From positions 124,001-188,000 of the forward strand of contig NZ_FQVO01000003.1 of assembly GCF_900129385.1 (NCBI RefSeq): a stretch of DNA of 64,000 nucleotides, given 5' to 3'. The position numbers and the translations under genes are program-made. Under the pieces are notes generated by a model that saw only the letters and a program-made list of their open reading frames with translations, was not told where the DNA came from and did no database searches. This document shows, piece after piece, positions 32,078 through 40,558 of the stretch (within the stretch, counting starts at the first letter, position 1; the number at the start of each line of letters is the position of its first letter). The DNA is from Chryseobacterium takakiae. Lineage in GTDB: Bacteria; Bacteroidota; Bacteroidia; Flavobacteriales; Weeksellaceae.

Positions 32078-32893
32078 ATGAAGAAAAATAGACACAAATG
32101 TATAGCCGGGTTGTTTTTTTATATGACATTCAATGCACAGGTTGGTATTAAAACAAATAATCCAAATGCTACGCTGGATGTTAACGGAACAGCTTCATTA
32201 AGGAAAGAACTCAGAGTTGGTGGCACTGCGACTCAGGTGGGCAATGCCGGACTTAATGGCCAGGTTTTGGTTTCTCAGGGCGAGGGCCTGCCTCCGGTTT
32301 GGAAATCTTTGAATGTATCCTTTGTGGAGGAAGGACAATATAAATTAATCAATTCCTATTTGTCAACAGATCAGGTGGGTATAACAAGTCTTTCTGCCAA
32401 CGTTGCTGCTGATGGGATATATCAAAGCAATATAGGAGATGATATTACAGATATTACCAAAGGCAAATGGGTCAAAATTGCAGCTCATGAAAGTAACTTT
32501 GTTATTAAAAACAGTAAAAATAAGCTGAATTACCAATTTCAGACCGGAGTAGAATTGAGAGCGCCGGCTGCAACAACCCCGCAGAATATTACTTTTACAT
32601 GTGGTGTTTTCAGAAACGGAAAATTGGTAGCAGTAAGACCTGACAAAATTTCTTCGAATAATAATAGCGCCAAACTAGGATTTCAGGATTATATCTTTAC
32701 ACTTAACTACACGGAACAGGATGTTCCCGCAGGTAATCAGAAAATAGAAATAGCCTGTCGTAAGATAGATTCTTCCAGTCTGACTACTGAATTCACAATA
32801 GGTAGGAATATTTCTAATAGCAATACAATTTCCAATGCCTTTACTCTAGAATCTGTATTTAAATTAGATATCATTGAATTTGTAACTTACTAA
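32078..32893 (+). CDS. Secreted protein of a three-member tandem family (member 1)
   Basis: A 271-residue protein from ATG 32078. After a signal peptide ending FNAQ comes VGIKTNNPNATLDVNGTASLRKELRVGG, the short beta-repeat lead-in common to Bacteroidota fibre- and adhesin-like proteins. A linker NGQVLVSQGEGLPPVWKSL follows, then a C-terminal domain of about 170 residues with CGVFRNGKLVAVRPD and IACRK. The paired cysteines are shared with the next two genes. Members 1 and 2 are 8 bases apart. There is no T9SS sorting domain at the C-terminus, so it may use another route or remain periplasmic. No function is known. Confidence 0.75.
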   Translation: MKKNRHKCIAGLFFYMTFNAQVGIKTNNPNATLDVNGTASLRKELRVGGTATQVGNAGLNGQVLVSQGEGLPPVWKSLNVSFVEEGQYKLINSYLSTDQVGITSLSANVAADGIYQSNIGDDITDITKGKWVKIAAHESNFVIKNSKNKLNYQFQTGVELRAPAATTPQNITFTCGVFRNGKLVAVRPDKISSNNNSAKLGFQDYIFTLNYTEQDVPAGNQKIEIACRKIDSSSLTTEFTIGRNISNSNTISNAFTLESVFKLDIIEFVTY

Positions 32894-32901
32894 ATATAAT
32901 T

Positions 32902-33714
32902 ATGAAAAAACTATTAGTAATATTATTATCAGTAACCCAAATTTATCTTTGTGCTCAGGTGGGGATCAATACAAGTTCTCCCAAATCTATTCTTGATGTA
33001 AACGGAGATATGAATCTAAGAGGAAAATTATCGGTATTGAATACCAGCAACAATCAGATCACTACGGGGATTAATGATCAGATACTTGTTTCTCAGGGGG
33101 AAGGATATCCTCCTGTCTGGAAAACTCTACGTATCCCAGATTATGAGCAGAATAAGTTTTATCTTATTTTCAGCAGCTCATTTGCAGACAGGACGGGAGT
33201 AAAATTTACTTCTTCGGAAGAATCGTCGAATGCTGCAACAATATCCACCACACTTGTAAAAAATGCAAACATCAGTTCATTAAATTTGTTCAGAAAAATT
33301 TCATCATTATCTCAGCCTTTTACTTTATATAGTGCTACAAGTAAAATGTATTTTCAGTTTGAAACCGTAGTGCAGGCAGATTTCCCTTCAAATGGGAATC
33401 CGGATATTGCCATAGATTATGCTTGCGGAATTTTTGTTGACGATAAATTGGTTAATTTAAGACAAAGAAATATTAAAGCAAGCTCCGGAACAAATACGTT
33501 TATTACTCACAATCAGATAGGTATAGCAGAAAATCTTTCAAAAGGTAACCATACGGTAAGCGTAGCCTGTGCGAGATTGAAATCCTACAATTCTACGGCG
33601 ACCCTTGGAATAGGAATTAATGTAGCCTCCAATATTGACAGCTTTATCGCCCAATCATCTCTTAAAGTGGATGCTTATGAAGTTCCCGAAGTATTTAATC
33701 CAGTAACAAACTAA
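32902..33714 (+). CDS. Secreted protein of a three-member tandem family (member 2)
   Basis: A 270-residue paralog of the preceding gene: signal peptide ending LCAQ, VGINTSSPKSILDVNGDMNLRGKL, the linker NDQILVSQGEGYPPVWKTL that is almost identical to member 1, and a C-terminal domain with YACGIFVDDKLVNLR and VACARLKS. The cysteine in ACG and the one in VACAR align with those of members 1 and 3 and could form a disulfide outside the cytoplasm. It starts 8 bases after member 1 and ends 3 bases before member 3, so the three genes form one operon. No catalytic motif is visible. Confidence 0.75.
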   Translation: MKKLLVILLSVTQIYLCAQVGINTSSPKSILDVNGDMNLRGKLSVLNTSNNQITTGINDQILVSQGEGYPPVWKTLRIPDYEQNKFYLIFSSSFADRTGVKFTSSEESSNAATISTTLVKNANISSLNLFRKISSLSQPFTLYSATSKMYFQFETVVQADFPSNGNPDIAIDYACGIFVDDKLVNLRQRNIKASSGTNTFITHNQIGIAENLSKGNHTVSVACARLKSYNSTATLGIGINVASNIDSFIAQSSLKVDAYEVPEVFNPVTN

Positions 33715-33717
33715 ATC

Positions 33718-34461
33718 ATGAAGAAAATATTTATCATTCTAATTTCGCTATTTTCATGTGGCACATATGCGCAGGTGGGTATAAATACGGCTACTCCGGT
33801 GGGTACCTTGGATATTAACGGAGATCTAAACGTACGAAATGAGTTGAGAATAGGGGGAACAAATACTGTAAAAGGAAATGCAGGCACAGCAGGGATGATT
33901 TTTCATAATAGTTCCGATCTTACTGTAAACGACTGGAAAAATATAAAAGTTGCTGACGGACAAGGCAGCATGTCTATTTTCTTCATCAATACTTTAATAG
34001 ATCAATCTGGGGCAACATTTAGCGGATCCAACGGAGCTACCATTCCGTATGCGGAAGACTCTGCAATTGATAATACATGGATTGTATTATCCGGAACACA
34101 GGATACCTTTTCAATCAGTAAACCTACTAACAAAGTGGTCTTTTCATTTCAGACAACCGCACAAAAAACAGGAAATGGTAATTCTTCATCAGGATTTGCT
34201 TGTGGTGTTTTTCTGGATGATAAACTAAAGGCTGTAAGAACAGATGTAGTGCTGGGTGCGGATGGGAGTTATAAAATTTTCAATCTGAATGCAACACTCA
34301 CTAATATTGTTCCTAAAAATAATTATTCAGTAAAAGTAGCGTGTACAAAAAGAAATCTAAATTCAGGAACGCTGGGAATAGGTTTTCCAGTTAATACTTC
34401 TTTTCTTAATGCTGCAATGGCACAATCTGTCTTTACAACTTCAGTATTACAACCTTATTAG
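33718..34461 (+). CDS. Secreted protein of a three-member tandem family (member 3)
   Basis: A 247-residue paralog: signal peptide ending TYAQ, VGINTATPVGTLDINGDLNVRNELRIGG, then a shorter and different linker (IFHNSSDLTVNDWKNIKV) that lacks the SQGEG motif of members 1 and 2. The C-terminal domain keeps ACGVFLDDKLKAVR and VACTKRNL. The changed linker suggests functional divergence inside the operon. The gene starts three bases after member 2 and is followed by a terminator hairpin at 34481-34512. No function can be assigned. Confidence 0.75.
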   Translation: MKKIFIILISLFSCGTYAQVGINTATPVGTLDINGDLNVRNELRIGGTNTVKGNAGTAGMIFHNSSDLTVNDWKNIKVADGQGSMSIFFINTLIDQSGATFSGSNGATIPYAEDSAIDNTWIVLSGTQDTFSISKPTNKVVFSFQTTAQKTGNGNSSSGFACGVFLDDKLKAVRTDVVLGADGSYKIFNLNATLTNIVPKNNYSVKVACTKRNLNSGTLGIGFPVNTSFLNAAMAQSVFTTSVLQPY

Positions 34462-34480
34462 ATGTGTGAAATATTATATT

Positions 34481-34512
34481 AAATCTAAAAAAAATAGTGT
34501 TTTTAGATTTTT
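34481..34512 (+). terminator. Terminator of the three-gene operon
   Basis: AAATCTAAAAA (34481-34491) and TTTTTAGATTT (34500-34510) form an 11-base-pair AT-rich stem followed by TTATTTTAAT. It lies 20 bases after the last stop codon. Confidence 0.65.
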
Positions 34513-34560
34513 ATTTTAATATTTATCTCAAAATTTAGTTTTTCGATCAAAGAAATCAAT

Positions 34561-34568
34561 TATATTTG
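34561..34568 (+). promoter_or_regulatory. -7 promoter box for lipoprotein 34591
   Basis: TATATTTG, 22 bases before ATG 34591; predicted leader about 17 bases. Confidence 0.55.
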
Positions 34569-34590
34569 AGAGCTTTAAAATTAATAACGT

Positions 34591-35442
34591 ATGATAAAGA
34601 AATACTTCATTTCATCTCTTGCTCTTTTGGCATTAAGTTTTTCTGTTTCCTGTGATAATACTACAGAAGATCCTCCTAACCAAAATAATAATAATTCGGG
34701 CGGAACAACCATTACAGGGCCAAGAATTTTAAGCAAAATTACAAACGGAAATATTGACCAGGAAGAGTATGTTACGAATGCAGGAATTCTTTCGCAAGCT
34801 TTTATCAGAGATGCAGGCAGCAACAATACCATTACTGCTACGGTTACTTATTCCGGCGACAAGATTTCGAAAATCAAATATCTGGATAATGTAACGCCTC
34901 ATGTTATTAATCATCTTTATACACTCTCATATACCGGAGATAAATTATCTGAAATATCAATGGATCAAACATTGGTTTCTTCCTCAAATCACAGTGACTT
35001 CACAATTTATTATGATGCAAACGGACAGTTATACAGAATTGTAGAAAAGAAAAAAATGGGAGGCAGTTCCAATTATACCCATTATGTGGAAAATAAATTT
35101 ACTTTCGCTGCAGGTAATGTAGCAAAGCTTGATTATACAACCATGCTCATGAATGGAGGCAATCCGGATCCTTCAACCTCAACTACCGTGTCATATGCTT
35201 ATGATAACTATGATAACAAAATAAATCCCTATACCACTTTACCGAAAGAATATTTCATGATAACGGGTACTTTATTCCCGATTAACTTTAATGCATTATC
35301 ATCTAATAATACCGGAAAAATTACTTTAGTCAGTTCGGGTGCGCCGCAAACCACAGTGCCGAAATCTTACCTGTATGATTCTCAGAATTATCCGGTTTCA
35401 GATCCCGGGCAGGTTATTAAATATGTATATAAAGCTTTATAA
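34591..35442 (+). CDS. Lipoprotein with YD-like beta repeats (paralog 1)
   Basis: A 283-residue lipoprotein; the lipobox ends at Cys21 (SFSVSC). An N/G-rich linker (about 24-42) is followed by short repeated beta units of the form TVTYSGDKISKIKYLD and LSYTGDKLSEISMD, reminiscent of the YD/Rhs-type repeats, then YAYDNYDNKINPYTTLPKEY and a final strand ending VIKYVYKAL. It is a paralog of the next gene. The cell-surface route is plausible but no export signal of the SDDDD type follows the cysteine. Function is unknown. Confidence 0.75.
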   Translation: MIKKYFISSLALLALSFSVSCDNTTEDPPNQNNNNSGGTTITGPRILSKITNGNIDQEEYVTNAGILSQAFIRDAGSNNTITATVTYSGDKISKIKYLDNVTPHVINHLYTLSYTGDKLSEISMDQTLVSSSNHSDFTIYYDANGQLYRIVEKKKMGGSSNYTHYVENKFTFAAGNVAKLDYTTMLMNGGNPDPSTSTTVSYAYDNYDNKINPYTTLPKEYFMITGTLFPINFNALSSNNTGKITLVSSGAPQTTVPKSYLYDSQNYPVSDPGQVIKYVYKAL

Positions 35443-35509
35443 CTATATTTTATCTTTATTAGTTTTGTTTGAAAAGGAATAAAAATATGATTTTTATTCA
35501 AAAAAAAAC

Positions 35510-35517
35510 TATATTTG
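35510..35517 (+). promoter_or_regulatory. -7 promoter box for lipoprotein 35545
   Basis: TATATTTG, 27 bases before ATG 35545; predicted leader about 22 bases. Confidence 0.55.
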
Positions 35518-35544
35518 TGAAAAAATAAATAATCCCACCTTGGA

Positions 35545-36477
35545 ATGAAAAGACTTTTTTATTTTGTTTTGCTTTTAGTAGGTATTTCTGCAGTTCATTC
35601 TTGTAAAGATCTGGCAGATGAAGACGGAAATCCGCTGCTGGATATTAACAATAATACCGGACTTATCGGTGCACGTGCACTTTACAGAGAAATTACAGAT
35701 GCTGATACACTGGCTACATATCATTATAATGGCCTCCAATTGTCCAGAGTGGATACAAGAAAGGCTTCCGTAACAAATGTACAGTATAGTGGGGATAAGA
35801 TAAGCAGGATAACCTTTAGAGGTTTTCTTGATGCTGATAATAATGGTACACCTGATGCAGACAGTACTTCATATGAACAACAGTTCACTTATGGCAATAC
35901 GGGAAGACTGGAAATTATTTCCGAAACACGTTCCGTATACAACAGAACAGCGCCGGTTCCGCCATCAACAACTCCGGGGCCTTGGACGATTCTTAGAAAA
36001 TCAAAAACCCTTTATAACCTTACATACAATTCTACAACTTCAAAGCTTGCTAAGATTGTTATGCAGACAGGGAACGAAACAATAGGTGTTCCTTTTGCGT
36101 ACAGTAATTTTTCTGAAACAACCTATGAATATTCAGGGGATAATGTAACTAAAGTAATAAGAGGTTACGGACCTATCGCAGGAGGTGTATTCGGTGCAGT
36201 AAATACAAAATATGGCTATGAGTACTCCAATTATGATGCCCAGATCAATCCATTTACGTTACTGCCGATGGCTTATAAAATTTCCAGATTATTATCTACT
36301 GAGCAAAATGACATGGAAAGCTGGATTCTTTCTCCAAACAGCCCTAAAAGAAAATCTGTATCTGATCTGATGCAGCCGGTACCGGTACCAGTAGTTGTAT
36401 CTACAGATTACAATTATGACGCCCAAACGTATATGCGAAAAGGATATGGCATAAACTACATTTACAAACCGCTATAA
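35545..36477 (+). CDS. Lipoprotein with YD-like beta repeats (paralog 2)
   Basis: A 310-residue lipoprotein; the lipobox ends at Cys20 (SAVHSC), followed by KDLADEDGNP. It shares with its upstream neighbour the unit VQYSGDKISRITFRG, the block YEYSNYDAQINPFTLLPMAY and a similar end (INYIYKPL). It also has an inserted proline-rich stretch (TAPVPPSTTPGPW). The two genes are separate transcription units, each with a TATATTTG box. They appear to be an old tandem duplication. No enzymatic motif is seen. Confidence 0.75.
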   Translation: MKRLFYFVLLLVGISAVHSCKDLADEDGNPLLDINNNTGLIGARALYREITDADTLATYHYNGLQLSRVDTRKASVTNVQYSGDKISRITFRGFLDADNNGTPDADSTSYEQQFTYGNTGRLEIISETRSVYNRTAPVPPSTTPGPWTILRKSKTLYNLTYNSTTSKLAKIVMQTGNETIGVPFAYSNFSETTYEYSGDNVTKVIRGYGPIAGGVFGAVNTKYGYEYSNYDAQINPFTLLPMAYKISRLLSTEQNDMESWILSPNSPKRKSVSDLMQPVPVPVVVSTDYNYDAQTYMRKGYGINYIYKPL

Positions 36478-36498
36478 GAATAATCTTCACATAATATT

Positions 36499-36529
36499 AA
36501 ACTCAATCTATTACAGATTGAGTTTTTTT
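36499..36529 (+). terminator. Terminator after lipoprotein 35545
   Basis: AAACTCAATCT (36499-36509) and AGATTGAGTTT (36515-36525) form a perfect 11-base-pair stem with a 5-base loop and a seven-T tail. Confidence 0.9.
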
Positions 36530-36542
36530 GTTCCTAATACCT

Positions 36543-36550
36543 TAATTTTG
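36543..36550 (+). promoter_or_regulatory. -7 promoter box for pth
   Basis: TAATTTTG, 14 bases before ATG 36565; predicted leader about 8 bases. Confidence 0.5.
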
Positions 36551-36564
36551 CAAAAAATTTCTCA

Positions 36565-37128
36565 ATGAAATATTTGATAGTAGGCCTCGGAAATAAAGGC
36601 TCGGAGTATGAAAATACACGCCACAATATAGGTTTTAAAGTCGCGGATAAAATTGCTGAAACATTGGAAGTCCCTTTTAACAGTACCAACTTCGGATGGA
36701 TGGCAGACGGAAAGTACAAAGGAAGAAGAGTGTTGGTTCTAAAACCGGATACCTATATGAACCTTTCGGGAAATGCCGTAAGATACTGGATGCAAAAAGA
36801 AAATATTCCTTTGGAAAATATATTGATCATAACCGATGATCTTGCTCTTCCTTTCGGAACGTTAAGAATGAAAGGAAAAGGATCTGATGCAGGGCATAAC
36901 GGACTGAAAAATATCAATGAAATCCTTCAGACACAAAATTACGCAAGACTTCGCTTTGGGATCTCGGCAGACTTTTCCGAAGGCAGACAAGTAGATTATG
37001 TTCTCGGAACATGGAATGATGAAGAAAATGCAGCACTTCCCGAAAGAATTGAAAAATTCTCGAAAGCAAGTTTGTCATTTGTATTTGCAGGAATTAATAA
37101 CACCATGTCTGCTTTCAACGGGAAATGA
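36565..37128 (+). CDS. pth: Peptidyl-tRNA hydrolase
   Basis: A 187-residue Pth that frees tRNA from prematurely released peptidyl-tRNA. Active-site residues are present: N10 in VGLGNKG, H20 in NTRHNIGF, N66 in TYMNLSG, D92 in [10 protein letters not shown] and N112 in [10 protein letters not shown]. Length and motif order are standard for the bacterial family. It begins just after a terminator and has its own promoter box. The downstream gene is convergent, with 25 bases between stop codons. Confidence 0.97.
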   Translation: MKYLIVGLGNKGSEYENTRHNIGFKVADKIAETLEVPFNSTNFGWMADGKYKGRRVLVLKPDTYMNLSGNAVRYWMQKENIPLENILIITDDLALPFGTLRMKGKGSDAGHNGLKNINEILQTQNYARLRFGISADFSEGRQVDYVLGTWNDEENAALPERIEKFSKASLSFVFAGINNTMSAFNGK

Positions 37129-37153
37129 TGTACACAACAGGATTTTTTAACAA

Positions 37154-37594
37154 TTAACGCTTATATACCGTAATGTCCATAACAATTTTTTTCTCAAGAA
37201 AATTCTTTTCATTGGGTGTAAACTGGTAATTGTGTTCCTGCTCAAAAAATTCCAACGGAGTAGTTGCGGTATCATCCGCCTTCCATTTGATGATCATTAT
37301 AACATCGCTTCCAGAATTGATATCTTTTTTATCCGAAAATGAAAAAGAAGTGCTCGGAAGAGGATTATTCATATCTTCTCTAAACTCAGATTTAGCTTTT
37401 TTAGGCTGCATCTGGGTCATATCCTTTAAGAGCAGTGAAAAAGGTTTCCCGATGTATTTTTCTTTATTAATTTCAAATTTTTTAGCATAAGAAAGCGTAT
37501 CCGTTACCGCCTTTTTCCCGGAAGTTTGAGATTTAACGAAACCATTGAGGAAGAAGAGAAATATAGAAAAAAGCAATTTTATTGATACTGGCAT
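37154..37594 (-). CDS. Small exported protein of unknown function
   Basis: A 146-residue protein with an N-terminal signal sequence (IKLLFSIFLFFLNGFVKSQ). The mature part is a small mixed domain with KYIGKPFSLLLKDMTQMQPKKAK, DVIMIIKWKADD and a C-terminal KKIVMDITVYKR strand. No conserved catalytic motif is visible and I do not recognise a family. It is convergent with pth and stands alone on its strand. Confidence 0.65.
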   Translation of the reverse strand: MPVSIKLLFSIFLFFLNGFVKSQTSGKKAVTDTLSYAKKFEINKEKYIGKPFSLLLKDMTQMQPKKAKSEFREDMNNPLPSTSFSFSDKKDINSGSDVIMIIKWKADDTATTPLEFFEQEHNYQFTPNEKNFLEKKIVMDITVYKR

Positions 37595-37697
37595 GGTTGA
37601 TATTCATGATTTTGCTGTTCAAAAGTAAGCATTTCCGGAATAAATCATCTGATCTATTTATGTTTTTATCATTAAAGATATGTACTTCATGTAATCC

Positions 37698-37725
37698 AAA
37701 AAAGGCCATCGATCTTGATGGCCTT
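37698..37725 (-). terminator. Terminator downstream of the carbonic anhydrase-SulP group
   Basis: AAGGCCATC (37702-37710) and GATGGCCTT (37717-37725) form a perfect nine-base-pair stem with a 6-base loop; the minus strand continues into TTTTTTGG. It lies about 90 bases beyond the carbonic anhydrase stop codon. Confidence 0.8.
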
Positions 37726-37816
37726 CTGATGTACTTTTAAATTTAATTTCCAATCTATCTAACTATAACATATTTATTGATTGTCTTTTCGTAGTTGACT
37801 GATAGATAAGAGTTGA

Positions 37817-38452
37817 TTACAACCAGCTTACGGCTCCGGTTTCCACATCATAGTTAGCGCCTACAATTTTAATCTTGCCTTCTTCCTCAAGTTTTCTGAG
37901 TGTTGAACTCTGCTTGCGGATATCTTCAATAGCACTTTTTACATTTTGATGGTTTAATCTTTCTAAAAGATCGCTGTTTTTCGAAGAACGCTCTTCGCCG
38001 TCTTCTATTACTTGTTTGATGATCGGGTCGAAGTGATTGATAAGATGATTCAGGTTATCCATTCCAAGGCCTTCAATCTGCGCGGCATCAAGTCCGCCTT
38101 TCAATGCGCCGCATTTGGTGTGCCCCAATACAACTACCAGTTTGGAACCTGCTACGTTACATCCGAACTCCATAGAACCCAGAATATCCTGATTTACAAA
38201 ATTTCCTGCGATTCTGATGCTGAAAATATCACCAAGACCCTGATCGAAAATAAGTTCTGCGGAAGTACGGCTGTCTATGCAGCTTAGTACTACGGCAAAT
38301 GGCCACTGTCCCTCACGGGTAGCATTTACCTGCTCCAAAAGGTCTCTGTTGGCTTTAAGGTTATTTACAAATCTCTGGTTTCCTTCCTTTAAAAACTCTA
38401 ATGCTTTTTCAGGGGTAATGGTAGACTGAGTTTCGTGAGTGTGTGCTTTCAT
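37817..38452 (-). CDS. Beta-carbonic anhydrase (SulP-linked)
   Basis: A 211-residue beta-class carbonic anhydrase that interconverts CO2 and bicarbonate. The zinc ligands are visible: C58 in SCIDSR, H111 and C114 in GHTKCGA; D60 and R62 form the usual catalytic dyad. The gene lies 47 bases after the SulP transporter gene on the same strand, so it probably hydrates or releases CO2 from the transported anion. A second, clearly different carbonic anhydrase lies at 40559-41227. Cytoplasmic location is expected, as no signal peptide is present. Confidence 0.94.
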   Translation of the reverse strand: MKAHTHETQSTITPEKALEFLKEGNQRFVNNLKANRDLLEQVNATREGQWPFAVVLSCIDSRTSAELIFDQGLGDIFSIRIAGNFVNQDILGSMEFGCNVAGSKLVVVLGHTKCGALKGGLDAAQIEGLGMDNLNHLINHFDPIIKQVIEDGEERSSKNSDLLERLNHQNVKSAIEDIRKQSSTLRKLEEEGKIKIVGANYDVETGAVSWL

Positions 38453-38499
38453 ATAATCTATTTATATTTTTAAAGTTAAAAAATTATTAAACAAAGAGC

Positions 38500-40092
38500 T
38501 TACATTGCTCTTTTATGAGTGACTACAATATGAGAATTTTCATCTCTTTCGTAGTCTCTGTATGATGTTTTGAATCCTAACAATTCTACATTAATGTCTT
38601 CTTCTTTGGCTCTGATATTAGCAAAATCCTGGATCATCTCCAAAACATCGGTGGCAATATAAGAAGTTCCTCTGGCGTCGATGGTAACGGTAGAGTTCGG
38701 TTTTATATTTTTCAATGTTTTTTTTATGGCGGCTTTATTCAGAAATGAAACTTCTTCAGCCAGTTTAATCGTTATTTCGTCTGCATCATCAAGCTTTTCC
38801 CTGCTCAGATAATATGCTCTTTTCATGTTTCCCTGCAGAATATAGAAAACCGAGATCGCAAGACCTATTCCTACTCCTTTCAGCAAATCCGTTGCCACAA
38901 CGGCAATTACGGTTGCCACAAACGGAATAAACTGGAATTTTCCCAATTGCCAAAAATGTCTGAAAGTGGCCGGTTTTGCAAGCTTGTATCCCACCATAAT
39001 CAATACTGCCGCCAATGTTGATAAAGGAATAAGATTCAAAATAACAGGAATTGATAAAACACAAATTAACAGAAGGATTCCGTGGATGATTGTTGACATT
39101 TTTGATGTAGCTCCGGCATTTGCATTCGCCGAGCTTCGGACAACTACCGAAGTCATGGGAAGCCCGCCGATAAATGAACTTACCAGATTTCCTATTCCCT
39201 GGGCTTTTAATTCCAGATTGGTGTCTGTAATTCTTCTTTGAACATCCAGCCTGTCGGAAGCTTCAATACAAAGCAGCGTTTCGATTGAAGCTACAATAGC
39301 AATTGTTGCTCCGGCAATCCATACTTTCGGATTTAGAAAGCCATTGAAATCGGGAGTGGTAATAAGGTTTTTAAAATCGTCCAGCGACTGTGGTACCGGA
39401 AGAGATACCAAATGTTGCGTTTGTATCGCCAGTGAGCTGCCGGACATTTTAAAAATTTCATTCAGAACGATACCTGCAACTACTGCTACAAGGGCGCCGG
39501 GCAGCATTTTTATTCTTTTCAGAAAATGAACCCTGTCCCAGGTGATTAATATAGATATAGAAACAAGCGTTACAATAATTGCTCCCGGATGTATGGCTCC
39601 GGATAATTCTGAAAAATATCCGAAGTTCAGTCCGTTATCAAAAATCGACTGGTGTCCTTCATAATCTTTATCGAACCCCAAAGCATGCGGAATCTGTTTT
39701 AAAATAATAATAATCCCGATGGCTGCAAGCATTCCTTCAATAACATTATTGGGAAAATAATTGGAAATGCTTCCTGCTCTTACGAAGCCTAAAACCAATT
39801 GAATAATTCCGGCAATAATTCCGGCACAAAGAAAAATATTGAATGCGCCAAGATCTGTAATTGCTGTAAGTACAATGGCTGTTAATCCAGCCGCCGGACC
39901 CGATACGGAAATATTGGAATTACTGATTGAACCTATGACCAAGCCTCCTACGATACCCGCGATAACTCCGGATAACGGTGGGGCGCCCGAGGCAAGTGCA
40001 ATTCCTAAACACAAAGGAAGCGCTACTAAAAATACAACGAGTCCTGAAGGGAAATTCTCCTTTATTCCTCCTATTAATGATGTTTTTTTCAT
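38500..40092 (-). CDS. SulP-family inorganic anion transporter with STAS-like C-terminus
   Basis: A 530-residue SulP/SLC26-family membrane protein with ten or more membrane helices. Family blocks include VVFLVALPLCLGIALASGAPP near the N-terminus, the ISNSNISVSGPAAGLTAIV region and LVSSFIGGLPMTSVVVRSSANANAGATSK. The C-terminal 90 residues form a STAS-like domain (STVTIDARGTSYIATDVLEMI). SulP proteins carry sulfate, bicarbonate or other anions. With carbonic anhydrases on both sides, a BicA-like bicarbonate transporter is more likely than a sulfate permease. Substrate is inferred from context only. Confidence 0.9.
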   Translation of the reverse strand: MKKTSLIGGIKENFPSGLVVFLVALPLCLGIALASGAPPLSGVIAGIVGGLVIGSISNSNISVSGPAAGLTAIVLTAITDLGAFNIFLCAGIIAGIIQLVLGFVRAGSISNYFPNNVIEGMLAAIGIIIILKQIPHALGFDKDYEGHQSIFDNGLNFGYFSELSGAIHPGAIIVTLVSISILITWDRVHFLKRIKMLPGALVAVVAGIVLNEIFKMSGSSLAIQTQHLVSLPVPQSLDDFKNLITTPDFNGFLNPKVWIAGATIAIVASIETLLCIEASDRLDVQRRITDTNLELKAQGIGNLVSSFIGGLPMTSVVVRSSANANAGATSKMSTIIHGILLLICVLSIPVILNLIPLSTLAAVLIMVGYKLAKPATFRHFWQLGKFQFIPFVATVIAVVATDLLKGVGIGLAISVFYILQGNMKRAYYLSREKLDDADEITIKLAEEVSFLNKAAIKKTLKNIKPNSTVTIDARGTSYIATDVLEMIQDFANIRAKEEDINVELLGFKTSYRDYERDENSHIVVTHKRAM

Positions 40093-40237
40093 GATGATAA
40101 ACTGCTGTGAATAGAACTGATTTATTATTCTTTTAATAAAATCAATTACAAAAAATTGGAAATTTAATTTTATAAATAGTACATCGTATCCAATACCAAA
40201 AATGATATGAATAATGATTAAAAAATCTGACTAAGAA

Positions 40238-40537
40238 TTAAGCTTCCGGAGGCGGAGAAAATATGGATAATAAAGGAGACAGATGAAAGGAATCATCTAC
40301 CGGTACAAAAGATTTTTCTTCCAGAGAGGGCTCGAAAAACTTCAGATAATCAAAAACATCCAGAGTTTTGGGAAGGGTCTTTTCGTAAACAATAAAAGAG
40401 GATGGGTGAGAGTGTGGTTCTTCTTCATTAATTACAACATTGGTTCTCGTGAGATCCCAGCCCAATACCGAAGCAATACCCGGTAAAGCCGTGAAGTTCA
40501 GGAAAAACAGTAATGTAATAATACTCCAGAGTTTCAT
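40238..40537 (-). CDS. Small exported protein in the carbonic anhydrase cluster
   Basis: A 99-residue protein with an N-terminal signal-like hydrophobic segment (MKLWSIITLLFFLNFTALPGIASVLG). It contains EEEPHSHPSSF and ends with LLSIFSPPPEA. The two histidines next to acidic residues might bind a metal such as zinc, but this is speculative. It starts 22 bases after the carbonic anhydrase stop codon (40559) and 145 bases before the SulP start, so it is probably in the same transcript. I do not recognise a family. Confidence 0.65.
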   Translation of the reverse strand: MKLWSIITLLFFLNFTALPGIASVLGWDLTRTNVVINEEEPHSHPSSFIVYEKTLPKTLDVFDYLKFFEPSLEEKSFVPVDDSFHLSPLLSIFSPPPEA

Positions 40538-40558
40538 TTCACTTTTTTTTAAGAAAAA

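Noticed and set aside
35477..35499. Hairpin upstream of lipoprotein 35545 as terminator
   Set aside because: The stem is perfect (nine pairs) but is followed by A residues, not T, on the plus strand. It may just be AT-rich spacer.
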